From a virus, in the IMG/VR virus record IMGVR_UViG_3300032105_000035, positions 1 through 35,266 of that record: a stretch of 35,266 nt of DNA; one strand, given 5' to 3'. Numbering within the stretch: the stretch's first letter is position 1; each line of letters opens with the position of its first letter. Made by a program: the position numbers and the translations under genes. Below, piece by piece: positions 1-7,325 of this stretch. The notes beneath the pieces were generated by a model that saw only the letters and a program-made list of their open reading frames with translations, made no database searches and had not been told where the DNA came from.

Positions 1-51
1 GGCTGCTTCTATTTTTGGGAACCAGTATGAGAGACAAGTTTTATCAATCAT
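1..51 (-). CDS. partial unknown protein, N-terminus only
   Basis: An ATG at 51 opens a frame that reads MIDKTCLSYWFPKIEAA and is still open at the left edge, so only 17 codons are visible. It starts 10 nt after the TGA of the preceding gene, with a weak purine-rich stretch (GAGTGAAGA) upstream. The N-terminus resembles a type seen in phage hypothetical proteins, but too little is present to assign a function. Confidence 0.45.
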   Translation of the reverse strand, partial: MIDKTCLSYWFPKIEAA

Positions 52-61
52 TTTTCTTCAC

Positions 62-505
62 TCATCCTTTCCCTTCTTCCATCACCCGATAGTTTTGCAA
101 ACCCAATGTTGGTCCATCATGTTGATATGGCACAGCCAATTCATGCTTGCAATCGACACATCGCAGGGCGACGATATGATTGTTACCTTCAGGAGTGACA
201 CGAAACAGGACATGGAATTCTGTCTTACCACAATCACAGATCGCCTGGCCGTTTACACCCAATGCCTCACTGACTTTCATATGAGGTGCTCCATCCTGTT
301 CGCCCTGCAACAGTTCCAAGTCAGAGACAGGCACTGTAAACCCAGGATAGTCCTCATCAGCGTTCAACGTGACAGTAATGTGCTCCTTCCCCGTTATCTC
401 AGTATCGTCCGACGCAAGACCATAATCATGACCGATTTGATCAAAAACGATTGTACCTGCAACGTAGTCAAACCTATCCTTCAGAAGCTTATATCTCTTA
501 GGCAT
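62..505 (-). CDS. hypothetical protein with a zinc-ribbon-like cysteine set
   Basis: 147 residues. The C-terminal half has CDCGKTEFH (about residues 90-98) and CVDCKHE (about 116-122). This C-x-C plus C-x-x-C arrangement is what a small zinc ribbon would show. The N-terminal half is acidic with no recognised motif. A strong ribosome binding site (TAGGAGG) lies about 9 nt before the ATG, so the start is well supported. No function can be assigned. DNA or RNA binding through the zinc ribbon is possible but only inferred. Confidence 0.8.
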   Translation of the reverse strand: MPKRYKLLKDRFDYVAGTIVFDQIGHDYGLASDDTEITGKEHITVTLNADEDYPGFTVPVSDLELLQGEQDGAPHMKVSEALGVNGQAICDCGKTEFHVLFRVTPEGNNHIVALRCVDCKHELAVPYQHDGPTLGLQNYRVMEEGKG

Positions 506-552
506 CTTCCTTTTCCTCCTACTTCTTGGTCTTCAGATAATTCCCATGACAA

Positions 553-996
553 TTAAGATGGGCCCAACGCATATCCGTCGTTAAACAACTCGTTCCATAC
601 CGATCGATAGTCCGTATCCGGACTGAGAGTATATGCATCAATCCTATCAACAAGCTTTTGCACTCGCTGTTGTGCTGCTTCATTATTCTCGGCAACGAAC
701 TGATAACCATAGTTGGCTGGTTGAAGAAGGGTAAACTTCTGTTCCGTCAACGGCTTTTCTTCGTCTATCCTTATCTTTGGGTCCACAGCATACATCATCA
801 GTTCATGCGTTACATCTGGTTTGTAAAGAATGAGTGGTTGTCCTCCTTCTACAACAGTTGTCAAATCATATAATAAAACCATATATTGAGACCAAACAGG
901 ATGTGCCCACGGTGCGTTTATCAACCAGGTAGCACTCCAGGCCCCACCAGGCTCATTCTGCAGTTCATCAAATAATTTAGATGTTTCTTTCGCCAT
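553..996 (-). CDS. hypothetical phage protein
   Basis: 147 residues, soluble, rich in aromatic residues near the N-terminus (WSATWLINAPWAHPVW), with no transmembrane segment or catalytic motif that I recognise. The start at 996 is preceded by GAGAGGAG about 9 nt upstream, and it overlaps the end of the upstream gene by 20 nt, consistent with one transcript. Function unknown. Confidence 0.75.
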   Translation of the reverse strand: MAKETSKLFDELQNEPGGAWSATWLINAPWAHPVWSQYMVLLYDLTTVVEGGQPLILYKPDVTHELMMYAVDPKIRIDEEKPLTEQKFTLLQPANYGYQFVAENNEAAQQRVQKLVDRIDAYTLSPDTDYRSVWNELFNDGYALGPS

Positions 997-1339
997 GATA
1001 AATAACTCCTCTCTCTTTTGATTTTAGAAAATATCGTCCAATCGCCTGTGCAACCATCCCCTCAAACTTTCCATTGGCAAGGCGCATTCTTCCTGGTGTA
1101 TCACCACAGTTTCCTGAGAATGTGATCTTTGCAACAACGTCATTCCTTATACCGATCGGCATCTTCTTCCTGGAATGGCAAGATATTCGAAGAAGTTGTG
1201 GTCTGTCAGGCCAGCGATAGTAACACACTTCTGAACCTCTTGATGCCTCAAACAAGACGAACCCAGCGTCCTTCACCATGGTTGCTGCCTTATCACACAG
1301 TTCCAGTGTTGAGTACGATGGCTTGCTCACTCTATACAC
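977..1339 (-). CDS. hypothetical protein, GTG start
   Basis: 120 residues if translation begins at the GTG at 1339, which overlaps the TAG stop of the upstream gene. A second GTG three codons later (1330) is an alternative. The protein is basic and carries no motif I can name. Tight overlaps on both sides argue that it is a real member of the operon. Function unknown. Confidence 0.65.
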   Translation of the reverse strand: MYRVSKPSYSTLELCDKAATMVKDAGFVLFEASRGSEVCYYRWPDRPQLLRISCHSRKKMPIGIRNDVVAKITFSGNCGDTPGRMRLANGKFEGMVAQAIGRYFLKSKERGVIYHGERNI

Positions 1340-1523
1340 CCAATTCTCTCAACTCCCGTTTCAATGGGACCAATACATCCCACAGTAATAAGTTTATCTC
1401 TCTTGCGTTTAGCTCGTTTTTAACCCATCTCATTCCATTAGGTTGAGTGATATCATCATTTGGCTCATATAGAATTTCCAGGCCATCATCAATGATTTTC
1501 ATTAAATCTCTTTTCTCCATCAT
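1332..1523 (-). CDS. small hypothetical protein
   Basis: 63 residues, charged and helical in appearance, without a recognised domain. Its ATG overlaps the TGA of the upstream gene as ATGA, a typical translational coupling arrangement. Function unknown. Confidence 0.65.
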   Translation of the reverse strand: MMEKRDLMKIIDDGLEILYEPNDDITQPNGMRWVKNELNAREINLLLWDVLVPLKRELRELGV

Positions 1524-1804
1524 TCCACTCCTAATTTATTCAATTCAGCACGAATCAGATCCGGAATGTGATCAACCAACCATTCCCCCGTCTGGAGATC
1601 CAGAACGACACTGGCCTCAGTCTCCAAAAAACCATCTTGAGCAATATGAGCAACGGAGATGACAATCCCTTTCAGAGCATAACCCTTCCTTGGCTTATCA
1701 CCACTATTGACTGCCGTTGCCAAATGTTGATAGTCATCCATTACGTCAATGAGAACATTGGCTCTTTTGATATCATCTCGTTCCATCTTTGTCTTTTCGG
1801 TCAT
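1520..1804 (-). CDS. hypothetical protein
   Basis: 94 residues, acidic, no recognised motif. ATG at 1804 has GGAG about 9 nt upstream. An internal ATG at 1786 is a less likely alternative. The gene overlaps its upstream neighbour by 32 nt and its downstream neighbour by 4 nt, so the set is probably translated together. Function unknown. Confidence 0.65.
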   Translation of the reverse strand: MTEKTKMERDDIKRANVLIDVMDDYQHLATAVNSGDKPRKGYALKGIVISVAHIAQDGFLETEASVVLDLQTGEWLVDHIPDLIRAELNKLGVE

Positions 1805-1961
1805 AGCATTTACTCCATATTTCTCTAGCTCTCTGTTTTAACATAACCCTCCTGTGGGCAGATAAATTCCCACCAAGGATATACATCACAAGCTCCTTCA
1901 GCAATTTGTATTTCTCCTTGTGAGAAATACCAGACTTAAAGATCTCACGTCCCTTACCCAT
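1773..1961 (-). CDS. small basic hypothetical protein
   Basis: 62 residues, strongly basic (many K and R), no recognised domain. It starts inside the last codons of the Nudix gene. The Shine-Dalgarno signal is weak (GAAGAAACGG), so the support is mainly the position in the operon. Function unknown. Nucleic-acid binding would fit the charge but is only a guess. Confidence 0.55.
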   Translation of the reverse strand: MGKGREIFKSGISHKEKYKLLKELVMYILGGNLSAHRRVMLKQRAREIWSKCYDRKDKDGTR

Positions 1962-2482
1962 CCGTTTCTTCAGCTATCCCCAAAAGTTGTTGACGCTGTC
2001 GACACTGTTGGACAATCGAAAACATACTAAATGGTATAATGAACGGATTACACCCACGGAGAGAATGATCAAGACCAATCATAGGAAGGATCCAATAAAG
2101 ATCCGGAAGAATATCCAACCGTGTAAGAAGACTGTCAAGAAACGAATTTGTATCAAATCGCTCCAACGGTTCCGCCTCATCTTGAGCCTTGGCAAAATTG
2201 AATGCTTCCTGATTGAACATCTTGAAGTAATAGACTTCCGTTTTTGGCAATGTAGAAATCATGACACCCAGTTTATACCAATTATCACGATCTGTTTCGA
2301 CACCTGTTTCTTCTTTGAACTCCCGGACCATACAATTGACTGGAGATTCATGTTCTTGTATCTCTCCACCAATGCCATTGAGAAGACCTTTTTTGCCAAT
2401 CAGGTCGTCCTTTACGCATCAGGATAAGATTGCTTCCCAGATCGTCAAAGCAGAATCCTACAGTGTAATATTCTGGTGTCAT
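1954..2482 (-). pseudogene. Nudix hydrolase interrupted by a +1 frameshift at an A6 run
   Basis: Two overlapping frames together give one Nudix protein of about 175 residues. The ATG at 2482 overlaps the upstream stop as ATGA and encodes MTPEYYTVGFCFDDLGSNL and on to RPDWQK. The frame then breaks at a run of six A (plus-strand T at 2389-2394). The rest of the domain continues one frame over as GLLNGIGGEIQEHES and REFKEETGV, a complete Nudix box with the REFKEE metal-binding helix. Nudix enzymes cleave nucleoside diphosphates linked to another group, and in phages often clean modified or excess nucleotides. With five A instead of six the frame is continuous, so the break may be a true mutation, a homopolymer sequencing error, or recoding. 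The second frame alone has its first ATG at 2331, which would lose the glycines of the box. Confidence 0.8.
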
Positions 2483-2937
2483 CTCAGCACCTTCTCTCCC
2501 TTTTTCATCCGTCTTATAATACTGAGTAATAGCAATCGTTCCGCCCCTACATTATACTCTCTATTATACGCTGGATGCATCTCACCCTTCTTCCAATTGT
2601 GAGGCATCATGTCCCTGACAGAACCATCATCCATGACATACAACAATCCCCAACCTTCCGAGAGATCCTCTATCCTGATCACTCCCATCGGACAAAGATA
2701 ATACCGATATTCCCCCATGGATCTACCAGACATTTGCTGATGGAGCTTCCTACGATCCTTCTTGAAGTCTCTCTGACTTGTCTTACATTCGACAAGGACA
2801 CTACTCCCCATATTAAACCCAAGCGCATCCGGTGTCTGAAACGCGGATGTGACAAGCTCCGAGACCACGATATGACAACCGTCTCGTTTCAACCACTTTA
2901 CTGCAATCTCGACTAAGTCACTGTGGGAGAAATTCAT
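2479..2937 (-). CDS. PD-(D/E)XK-type nuclease-like protein
   Basis: 152 residues from ATG 2937 (a GTG lies one codon before). GAGGT about 9 nt upstream supports the start. Residues about 36-53 read PDALGFN followed by SSVLVECKTS, which matches the core of the PD-(D/E)XK fold: aspartate after proline, then E-x-K on the next strand. After that come RRKLHQQ and YRYYLCPMGVI, a pattern I recall in phage proteins of this fold. The likely role is DNA cleavage or repair, but the exact substrate is unknown. It is translationally coupled (ATGA) to the Nudix gene. Confidence 0.6.
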   Translation of the reverse strand: MNFSHSDLVEIAVKWLKRDGCHIVVSELVTSAFQTPDALGFNMGSSVLVECKTSQRDFKKDRRKLHQQMSGRSMGEYRYYLCPMGVIRIEDLSEGWGLLYVMDDGSVRDMMPHNWKKGEMHPAYNREYNVGAERLLLLSIIRRMKKGEKVLR

Positions 2938-2948
2938 CACTCAATACC

Positions 2949-3443
2949 TCATGGACACCAACTTTTCCTCTTTCCTCCGTCATATGGCCGGCCATATCCC
3001 GCATTTATCAGGATTGTCGCTGCATCACCAAGGGACACGTTCACGTCTGCGATCACCCTTCCCGCATATTTTCCCAACTGAACATTATGTAGATGAACAA
3101 TCCGTTCCCCGCCAATCAACTTATCCAACGCTTTCTTAGCCAATTTGGCCGCGTCTTTTTCCGATTTGCATTTTGTCCTTATCTCCGGTGTATCAATCCC
3201 ACGCAGCCGGACCTTTGTCTTGATGAGAATTCCAGGCCATGGTTTAGCCAAGACATATATTGTGTCTCCATCATAGACTTTTACCACTTCTGCGGTTATC
3301 GGTCCAGAGATAATTTCCTTAGCATAAGCACTCCCATAGAGAACGGATAAGATAGCCACCATACCATGCAATCCCATCGTACAGCAAAATGCCCCTTCTT
3401 GTGTATTCATAATATCACTTCTCCTCTGTTTCGTCTTTAGCAT
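2949..3443 (-). CDS. exported staphylococcal-type (SNase/thermonuclease) nuclease
   Basis: 164 residues from ATG 3443, chosen because GGAAGGAG lies 7 nt upstream. ATG 3410, with AGGAG upstream, is the alternative. The N-terminus has basic residues, then a hydrophobic segment ending GSAYA, a plausible signal peptide. The body shows the SNase fold signature: VVKVYDGDT (calcium-site aspartate), VRLRGIDTPE (arginine, aspartate and glutamate of the active site) and LGKYAGRVIADV (second catalytic arginine). These enzymes cut DNA and RNA using calcium. A signal peptide implies action in the periplasm or outside the cell. A terminator lies just upstream, so it may have its own promoter. Confidence 0.85.
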   Translation of the reverse strand: MLKTKQRRSDIMNTQEGAFCCTMGLHGMVAILSVLYGSAYAKEIISGPITAEVVKVYDGDTIYVLAKPWPGILIKTKVRLRGIDTPEIRTKCKSEKDAAKLAKKALDKLIGGERIVHLHNVQLGKYAGRVIADVNVSLGDAATILINAGYGRPYDGGKRKSWCP

Positions 3444-3505
3444 TATCAATCTCCTTCCTCTTTTACTCACAAGCCCACACAGGAGGACTAGCTTACACCT
3501 ACTAA

Positions 3506-3529
3506 AACCCTATACCCTCGTCTCAAAAC
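3506..3529. repeat. 24-nt element, inverted copy at 16767-16790
   Basis: The 24 bases 3506-3529 are an exact reverse complement of 16767-16790 (core CCCTATACCCTCGTCTC). A match of this length is not expected by chance in 35 kb. Here it is intergenic and its last bases form the T-run of the terminator at 3525-3552. At the other site it lies inside the C-terminal codons of a gene. Confidence 0.85.
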
Positions 3530-3552
3530 CCCTCAGTCGGTCTTGGAGGGGT
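3525..3552 (-). terminator. intrinsic terminator after the 117-aa gene
   Basis: On the minus strand the arms ACCCCTC and GAGGGGT (plus 3528-3534 and 3546-3552) form a 7-bp GC-rich stem with an 11-nt loop, followed by TTTT. It lies between the gene ending at 3565 and the nuclease gene, so it would separate two transcription units. Confidence 0.65.
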
Positions 3553-3564
3553 CTCATTTATCCA

Positions 3565-3918
3565 TTACTGCCGTCGTGAACCCCCAGGAACTGGAGGTTG
3601 CCCCATTATACCACCTGCAGAAGCCAAACTTGTCATTTGAGCTTTCTTATTGATCTCTTGCTGAATGCAATGGTTTCGATATCCAATAAGAACCATCATT
3701 TTCTCCGTCTCATCCAGATCGGAAATTGATACCGAACAATACATCCCTGGGATCAACACCGTTTCAACATATTTGCTTTTCACTCTGATTGGATTCGACG
3801 GTGCTATTCTTACCTGGTTCTCGAACAGAAGAGCAACCGCTTCGGCAGGTTTTAGATCGTCAAACAAAAGCTCCAATGGAACTCCTGTCTTGTTGTTGAT
3901 AAAAATTACTGAGAACAT
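3565..3918 (-). CDS. hypothetical protein
   Basis: 117 residues from ATG 3918, chosen because GGAG lies 8 nt upstream. The GTG at 3927 is an alternative. The protein ends in a low-complexity glycine/proline tail (GGIMGQPPVPGG). No recognised domain. It is the last gene before an intrinsic terminator. Function unknown. Confidence 0.7.
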   Translation of the reverse strand: MFSVIFINNKTGVPLELLFDDLKPAEAVALLFENQVRIAPSNPIRVKSKYVETVLIPGMYCSVSISDLDETEKMMVLIGYRNHCIQQEINKKAQMTSLASAGGIMGQPPVPGGSRRQ

Positions 3919-3934
3919 AGATTTCACTCCCTAT

Positions 3935-4012
3935 TTACAATCGTCTCACTTCCGTATACCTCTTATCGTCAGGTATCTTTTTGTGAGTTCGTACACAATA
4001 TTTAATTCTCAC
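3935..4012 (-). CDS. possible 25-aa basic peptide, GTG start
   Basis: A GTG at 4012 overlaps the TGA of the upstream membrane protein as GTGA and opens a 25-codon frame (MRIKYCVRTHKKIPDDKRY and five more residues). It fills the otherwise empty gap between two genes and is strongly basic. There is no clear Shine-Dalgarno sequence, so translation would depend on coupling. Could be chance. Confidence 0.35.
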   Translation of the reverse strand: MRIKYCVRTHKKIPDDKRYTEVRRL

Positions 4013-4218
4013 AGTGCTGAGGTACCATCACGAACCGTCAATCTCGAAGATTGCTCCTCAAACTCCATGATAAATCTTGCTGCCGCAATCGCAAGTGCAT
4101 CAGCTCGTTTCAAAGTATGATAGTCACCAACAAGCATTATGATGACAACGACTACAGAGAAGCTTACAAATATTGATACTAACACAACAACCAAATATGT
4201 CGTCTCGATAACGATCAT
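4009..4218 (-). CDS. small single-pass membrane protein
   Basis: 69 residues. Residues about 7-30 (TYLVVVLVSIFVSFSVVVV and following) form one long hydrophobic helix, followed by a charged helix. The start at 4218 has AGAGGAAGAG just upstream and overlaps the upstream stop as ATGA. Function unknown. It lies in the cytoplasmic membrane if expressed. Confidence 0.7.
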   Translation of the reverse strand: MIVIETTYLVVVLVSIFVSFSVVVVIIMLVGDYHTLKRADALAIAAARFIMEFEEQSSRLTVRDGTSAL

Positions 4219-4445
4219 TTCTCTTCCTCTTTCTTTGGCACCGATACAGTTATCCTTTGAACCTCAAGAACACGATGACCTTCTGGAACTGCATCTAATG
4301 CCTTTAATATGGCTTTCGTCCGCTTTCTTGCTGCTTTAGGATCGGGCCAACCACACCATGGACACACACCTTCAGAATTCAATCCGTGATGACAATTTGG
4401 ACATCCACCTTTCTTTATTGGCAAGACTTCTACTGGGGACTTCAC
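4215..4445 (-). CDS. small zinc-ribbon protein
   Basis: 76 residues starting at a GTG that overlaps the SbcC-like stop as GTGA. CPNCHHG (residues 15-21) and CPWCGWPDP (28-36) form a four-cysteine zinc ribbon. The rest is a basic helix and a lysine/glutamate tail. Probably a nucleic-acid or protein adaptor, but this is inferred from the zinc ribbon only. Confidence 0.7.
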   Translation of the reverse strand: MKSPVEVLPIKKGGCPNCHHGLNSEGVCPWCGWPDPKAARKRTKAILKALDAVPEGHRVLEVQRITVSVPKKEEEK

Positions 4446-6295
4446 TGTATAAACGATCCTCTCTTTTTCGTCTTCTTTACAATAAGTGTTTCTTCAAAAT
4501 TACCATAATCCAAAGAACGGTGATCGACCAACCATATCTGTTTTCCAAGGGATCTTGCCCGATGGTACAATACATTCAGAAGATCCTCAATTCCTTCTTC
4601 TGATAAAAACTGGCTCGGCTCATCCCAGATCTCGATATTTGATACTATACCCATACGACCAAGGATGAGGTTAGACAATCCCATCGTACCGGCCAATCGC
4701 AATCGTGCCGTTTCCCCACCTGACACAGATTCCCATGGGACAGGGTCTTCACTCTCAGGAGAATGGACGAACATCTGGAACCCACGAGATACACCGCCAG
4801 ACTGAGTTTCCCGCTCAATATCAAATGTCACAATCCAGTCTTCCAATCCTAATTGCATCAAATTATTGTTGACTTCTATCTCGAACGTCTTTATTGCCTC
4901 CGACATGAGCATCAACCGGATATCCTTGAATCCTTTCACCCAGAACTTGGTTGCCACGATCTTTTGACCGATAGAATCACATTTTGACTGGAGTTCCTTC
5001 TTCCTGACTGTCAGTTCTCGAAGTTGTTCTCGCTTCTTCGAAAGAGAGATCTCCTGATGAGTGTCTTTCTTCAATTCGGCAATCTCATATCTCAACGACT
5101 CTATTTCTTCACCACACCCATCTTCCATATTTTTCAAATTCTGAATGTAGTCATTAATCTCATTCAGGTCTTCGTTTAAATCTTGCTTCCTCTCGTTGTT
5201 TTCCTGTTCCTTCAAAATAGCAGTGTCAAGACGATTTCTGGACTCCTCCAATTCTGTCAATAATTCATCTGCTTCTAACAAGATCTCTTTAAGCTCAGTG
5301 GTCACACGCTTTCGCTCTTTCTTGAGGTGGGTCGGTGAAACTTTCTGTAGACAATAGGGACAGATATCTGTTACTCCCGTGAACCTTTCCAACTCTTCTT
5401 CTAAACTTCTCTTCCGTTCCCCAACCGTCGCCAAGGCTGTCTGCACCCCTTCAAATTTATCACGATTACGATCAATACCCTTTGCAATCTTTGTATCGAT
5501 CCTTTCGCATTCACCGAGCTTTTTTCTTGCCGCTTTCTCTCTTGTCTTTTCCTTGACAAGATCCTTCTCTACATCTATCTGTTTGGCTTGCTCCGTCTCG
5601 ATTGAAGACCGGAGCTTCTTCAACCTCTTTTTCTTCTCAGCCTTGAAATCAGCGATTTCAATCTTCTCTTCATGAATCTGGTTCTTCAATTGTTCTCGCT
5701 GACCTGTCACGTTCGCCTTCTCTATCTCGATTTCGTAAAGTTCGTCTTCAAGTTCAGTAACAACTCGTGACGACTTTTTACTGCTTTCGATCCAAACGTT
5801 CAAATCCATAAGCTCTGAGAATATCGCAGACTTGCTTGCCGGAGGGAGTTCAAAGAACATAGTAGAAAATTGACCGATCATCATAGAATGCTGGAACATC
5901 TCTGGCGTTAATTTAAGTATTTTGGCGATCGTTTCCTGTTCTACTACCTTAAAATCCGCTCCATCCATGGCTAGAAGAAGCCTGTTAGGTCGCCAGCTCC
6001 TTTCTAGAACATAGTGGACCGGTCCTACCTTAAACCGGAGGACCGTCCTACATGGTCCATCAGCGCCCCACGTCCTAACGGCCTTTCCCTTCAGGTTTCG
6101 GCTCGTTTTTCCATACAAACACCAGAAGACCGCTTCCCATAAAGTGGTCTTTCCGGTTCCGTTAGCTCCCAACGTTGGCTCGGTTCTATTATCACCCGTC
6201 AAGAAATATAGTCCAGGAAGGCGATCGGCAAATTCCATCTCATGGACACCACGGAAAGAACGAAAATTCTCGATCTCAAGACTCTCAAGTTCCAT
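4442..6295 (-). CDS. SbcC/Rad50-like recombination ATPase (T4 gp46 type)
   Basis: 617 residues. The order is that of SMC-type ATPases. Walker A GANGTGKTT is at 43-51 and followed by a long coiled coil. The CPYC zinc hook is near residue 313, and after it comes the second coiled coil. The ABC signature VSGGETARLRLAG is near 525, Walker B IEIWDEPS near 550, and a terminal VDHRS switch histidine follows. With the adjacent SbcD/gp47-like nuclease it should form a complex that resects DNA ends for recombination-dependent replication, as in T4. Its length is close to that of T4 gp46 and well short of bacterial SbcC. The two genes overlap by 11 nt in the usual nuclease-then-ATPase order. Confidence 0.95.
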   Translation of the reverse strand: MELESLEIENFRSFRGVHEMEFADRLPGLYFLTGDNRTEPTLGANGTGKTTLWEAVFWCLYGKTSRNLKGKAVRTWGADGPCRTVLRFKVGPVHYVLERSWRPNRLLLAMDGADFKVVEQETIAKILKLTPEMFQHSMMIGQFSTMFFELPPASKSAIFSELMDLNVWIESSKKSSRVVTELEDELYEIEIEKANVTGQREQLKNQIHEEKIEIADFKAEKKKRLKKLRSSIETEQAKQIDVEKDLVKEKTREKAARKKLGECERIDTKIAKGIDRNRDKFEGVQTALATVGERKRSLEEELERFTGVTDICPYCLQKVSPTHLKKERKRVTTELKEILLEADELLTELEESRNRLDTAILKEQENNERKQDLNEDLNEINDYIQNLKNMEDGCGEEIESLRYEIAELKKDTHQEISLSKKREQLRELTVRKKELQSKCDSIGQKIVATKFWVKGFKDIRLMLMSEAIKTFEIEVNNNLMQLGLEDWIVTFDIERETQSGGVSRGFQMFVHSPESEDPVPWESVSGGETARLRLAGTMGLSNLILGRMGIVSNIEIWDEPSQFLSEEGIEDLLNVLYHRARSLGKQIWLVDHRSLDYGNFEETLIVKKTKKRGSFIQ

Positions 6296-7322
6296 GGTCT
6301 AACAACTCTAAACCGATGGTCTTTTCATCCGTAGGAACCTTTTGACTTTTACAGAACCGTTTGAAAGTGACAACTGGCTTTTCTTCCCTGATCTCAACTT
6401 CTAGATCGTCATCATCCAAACGCACTCGTTTGTGTTCCTCTACTTCTACACCACGAAGATCCACCCCAATCTTCTTACAGTTTCGGACCACCTGTTTCTT
6501 AAGAACTTGCCAATCTACAAACGAAGATCTTGGAATCCGTAATGTCACTCGGATACTATCCCCTTCATGAACCCCATCCAAGGAAAGGAGTGATTTTGGG
6601 GAACGAATTTTCAGAACGTGCTTCCGTGGCGCTGGAAAACGCAGAACCTTCAATCTGCCCTTCCCTGTAACCAACAACACACGTGGCTCGAACCGATCAC
6701 CAAAGTGAATATGATAGGGAGAACCTATATAGATCACCTTTCCAACTTTCTGGGGAACATGTATATCTCCTGAGAGGACCAAACCCTTCGCTCGACGAAA
6801 GAGCTTTGTTGACAGACCGTCCAACCTCCGACCGTTGGAAGCAAGCACTCCATTTATCGTCTGATGGAGCAAGACAAAATCAGCGTTTTCAAAATCCAAG
6901 TCTTCCCAATCTACATCACCCTCTCGATCATGAGGAACGAAAATATAATTGTGCTTGCTTGGTGGCTTGAACCACGATGGGATAGTTCCAACCTCACTGG
7001 TCTGAATCAGTGAAGTGATGAAAAACACATCTTTAAGACCAGAGATAAACCGAAAGAACGGATCGTTTGGATCTATACAGTCGTGGTTCCCCCGGAGAAT
7101 GTACACCGGAGCTACTTTAGCAAGCCTCTGGAGTTCATCCACAATACGGTTAACCAACACCGACGGATGTTTATCCTTCCGATCCGTCAAGTCCCCAAGA
7201 ATAAAATACGCATCAATCCTATACTTCTTTCCGACTTTCCTCAACCATGGAAAGAGCTTGAACTTATACTCATCTTCTGGAACGGCGCGGAGATGTAGAT
7301 CGGTGGTATAGAGAAATAACAA
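6285..7322 (-). CDS. SbcD/Mre11-like metallophosphoesterase nuclease (T4 gp47 type)
   Basis: 345 residues. It shows the calcineurin-like phosphoesterase motifs in order: DLHLR (residues 8-12), GDLTDRKD (about 43), RGNHDC (about 78), LLHQTINGV (about 150) and GDIHVPQKVG (about 185). These residues bind two metal ions in Mre11 nucleases. The C-terminal part would be the capping and ATPase-contact region. The start appears to be TTG at 7322 with AAGGA about 8 nt upstream, because the following codons already belong to the first metal motif. It partners the SbcC-like protein in end resection. Confidence 0.93.
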   Translation of the reverse strand: MLFLYTTDLHLRAVPEDEYKFKLFPWLRKVGKKYRIDAYFILGDLTDRKDKHPSVLVNRIVDELQRLAKVAPVYILRGNHDCIDPNDPFFRFISGLKDVFFITSLIQTSEVGTIPSWFKPPSKHNYIFVPHDREGDVDWEDLDFENADFVLLHQTINGVLASNGRRLDGLSTKLFRRAKGLVLSGDIHVPQKVGKVIYIGSPYHIHFGDRFEPRVLLVTGKGRLKVLRFPAPRKHVLKIRSPKSLLSLDGVHEGDSIRVTLRIPRSSFVDWQVLKKQVVRNCKKIGVDLRGVEVEEHKRVRLDDDDLEVEIREEKPVVTFKRFCKSQKVPTDEKTIGLELLDHGT

Positions 7323-7325
7323 TGA

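Noticed and set aside
95-556. Long plus-strand open frame of 153 codons.
   Set aside because: It lies opposite a well-supported minus-strand gene with cysteine motifs, and shows no domain or ribosome binding site.
1987-2427. Plus-strand frame of 146 codons opposite the Nudix gene.
   Set aside because: Shadow of the minus-strand Nudix domain; no protein features.
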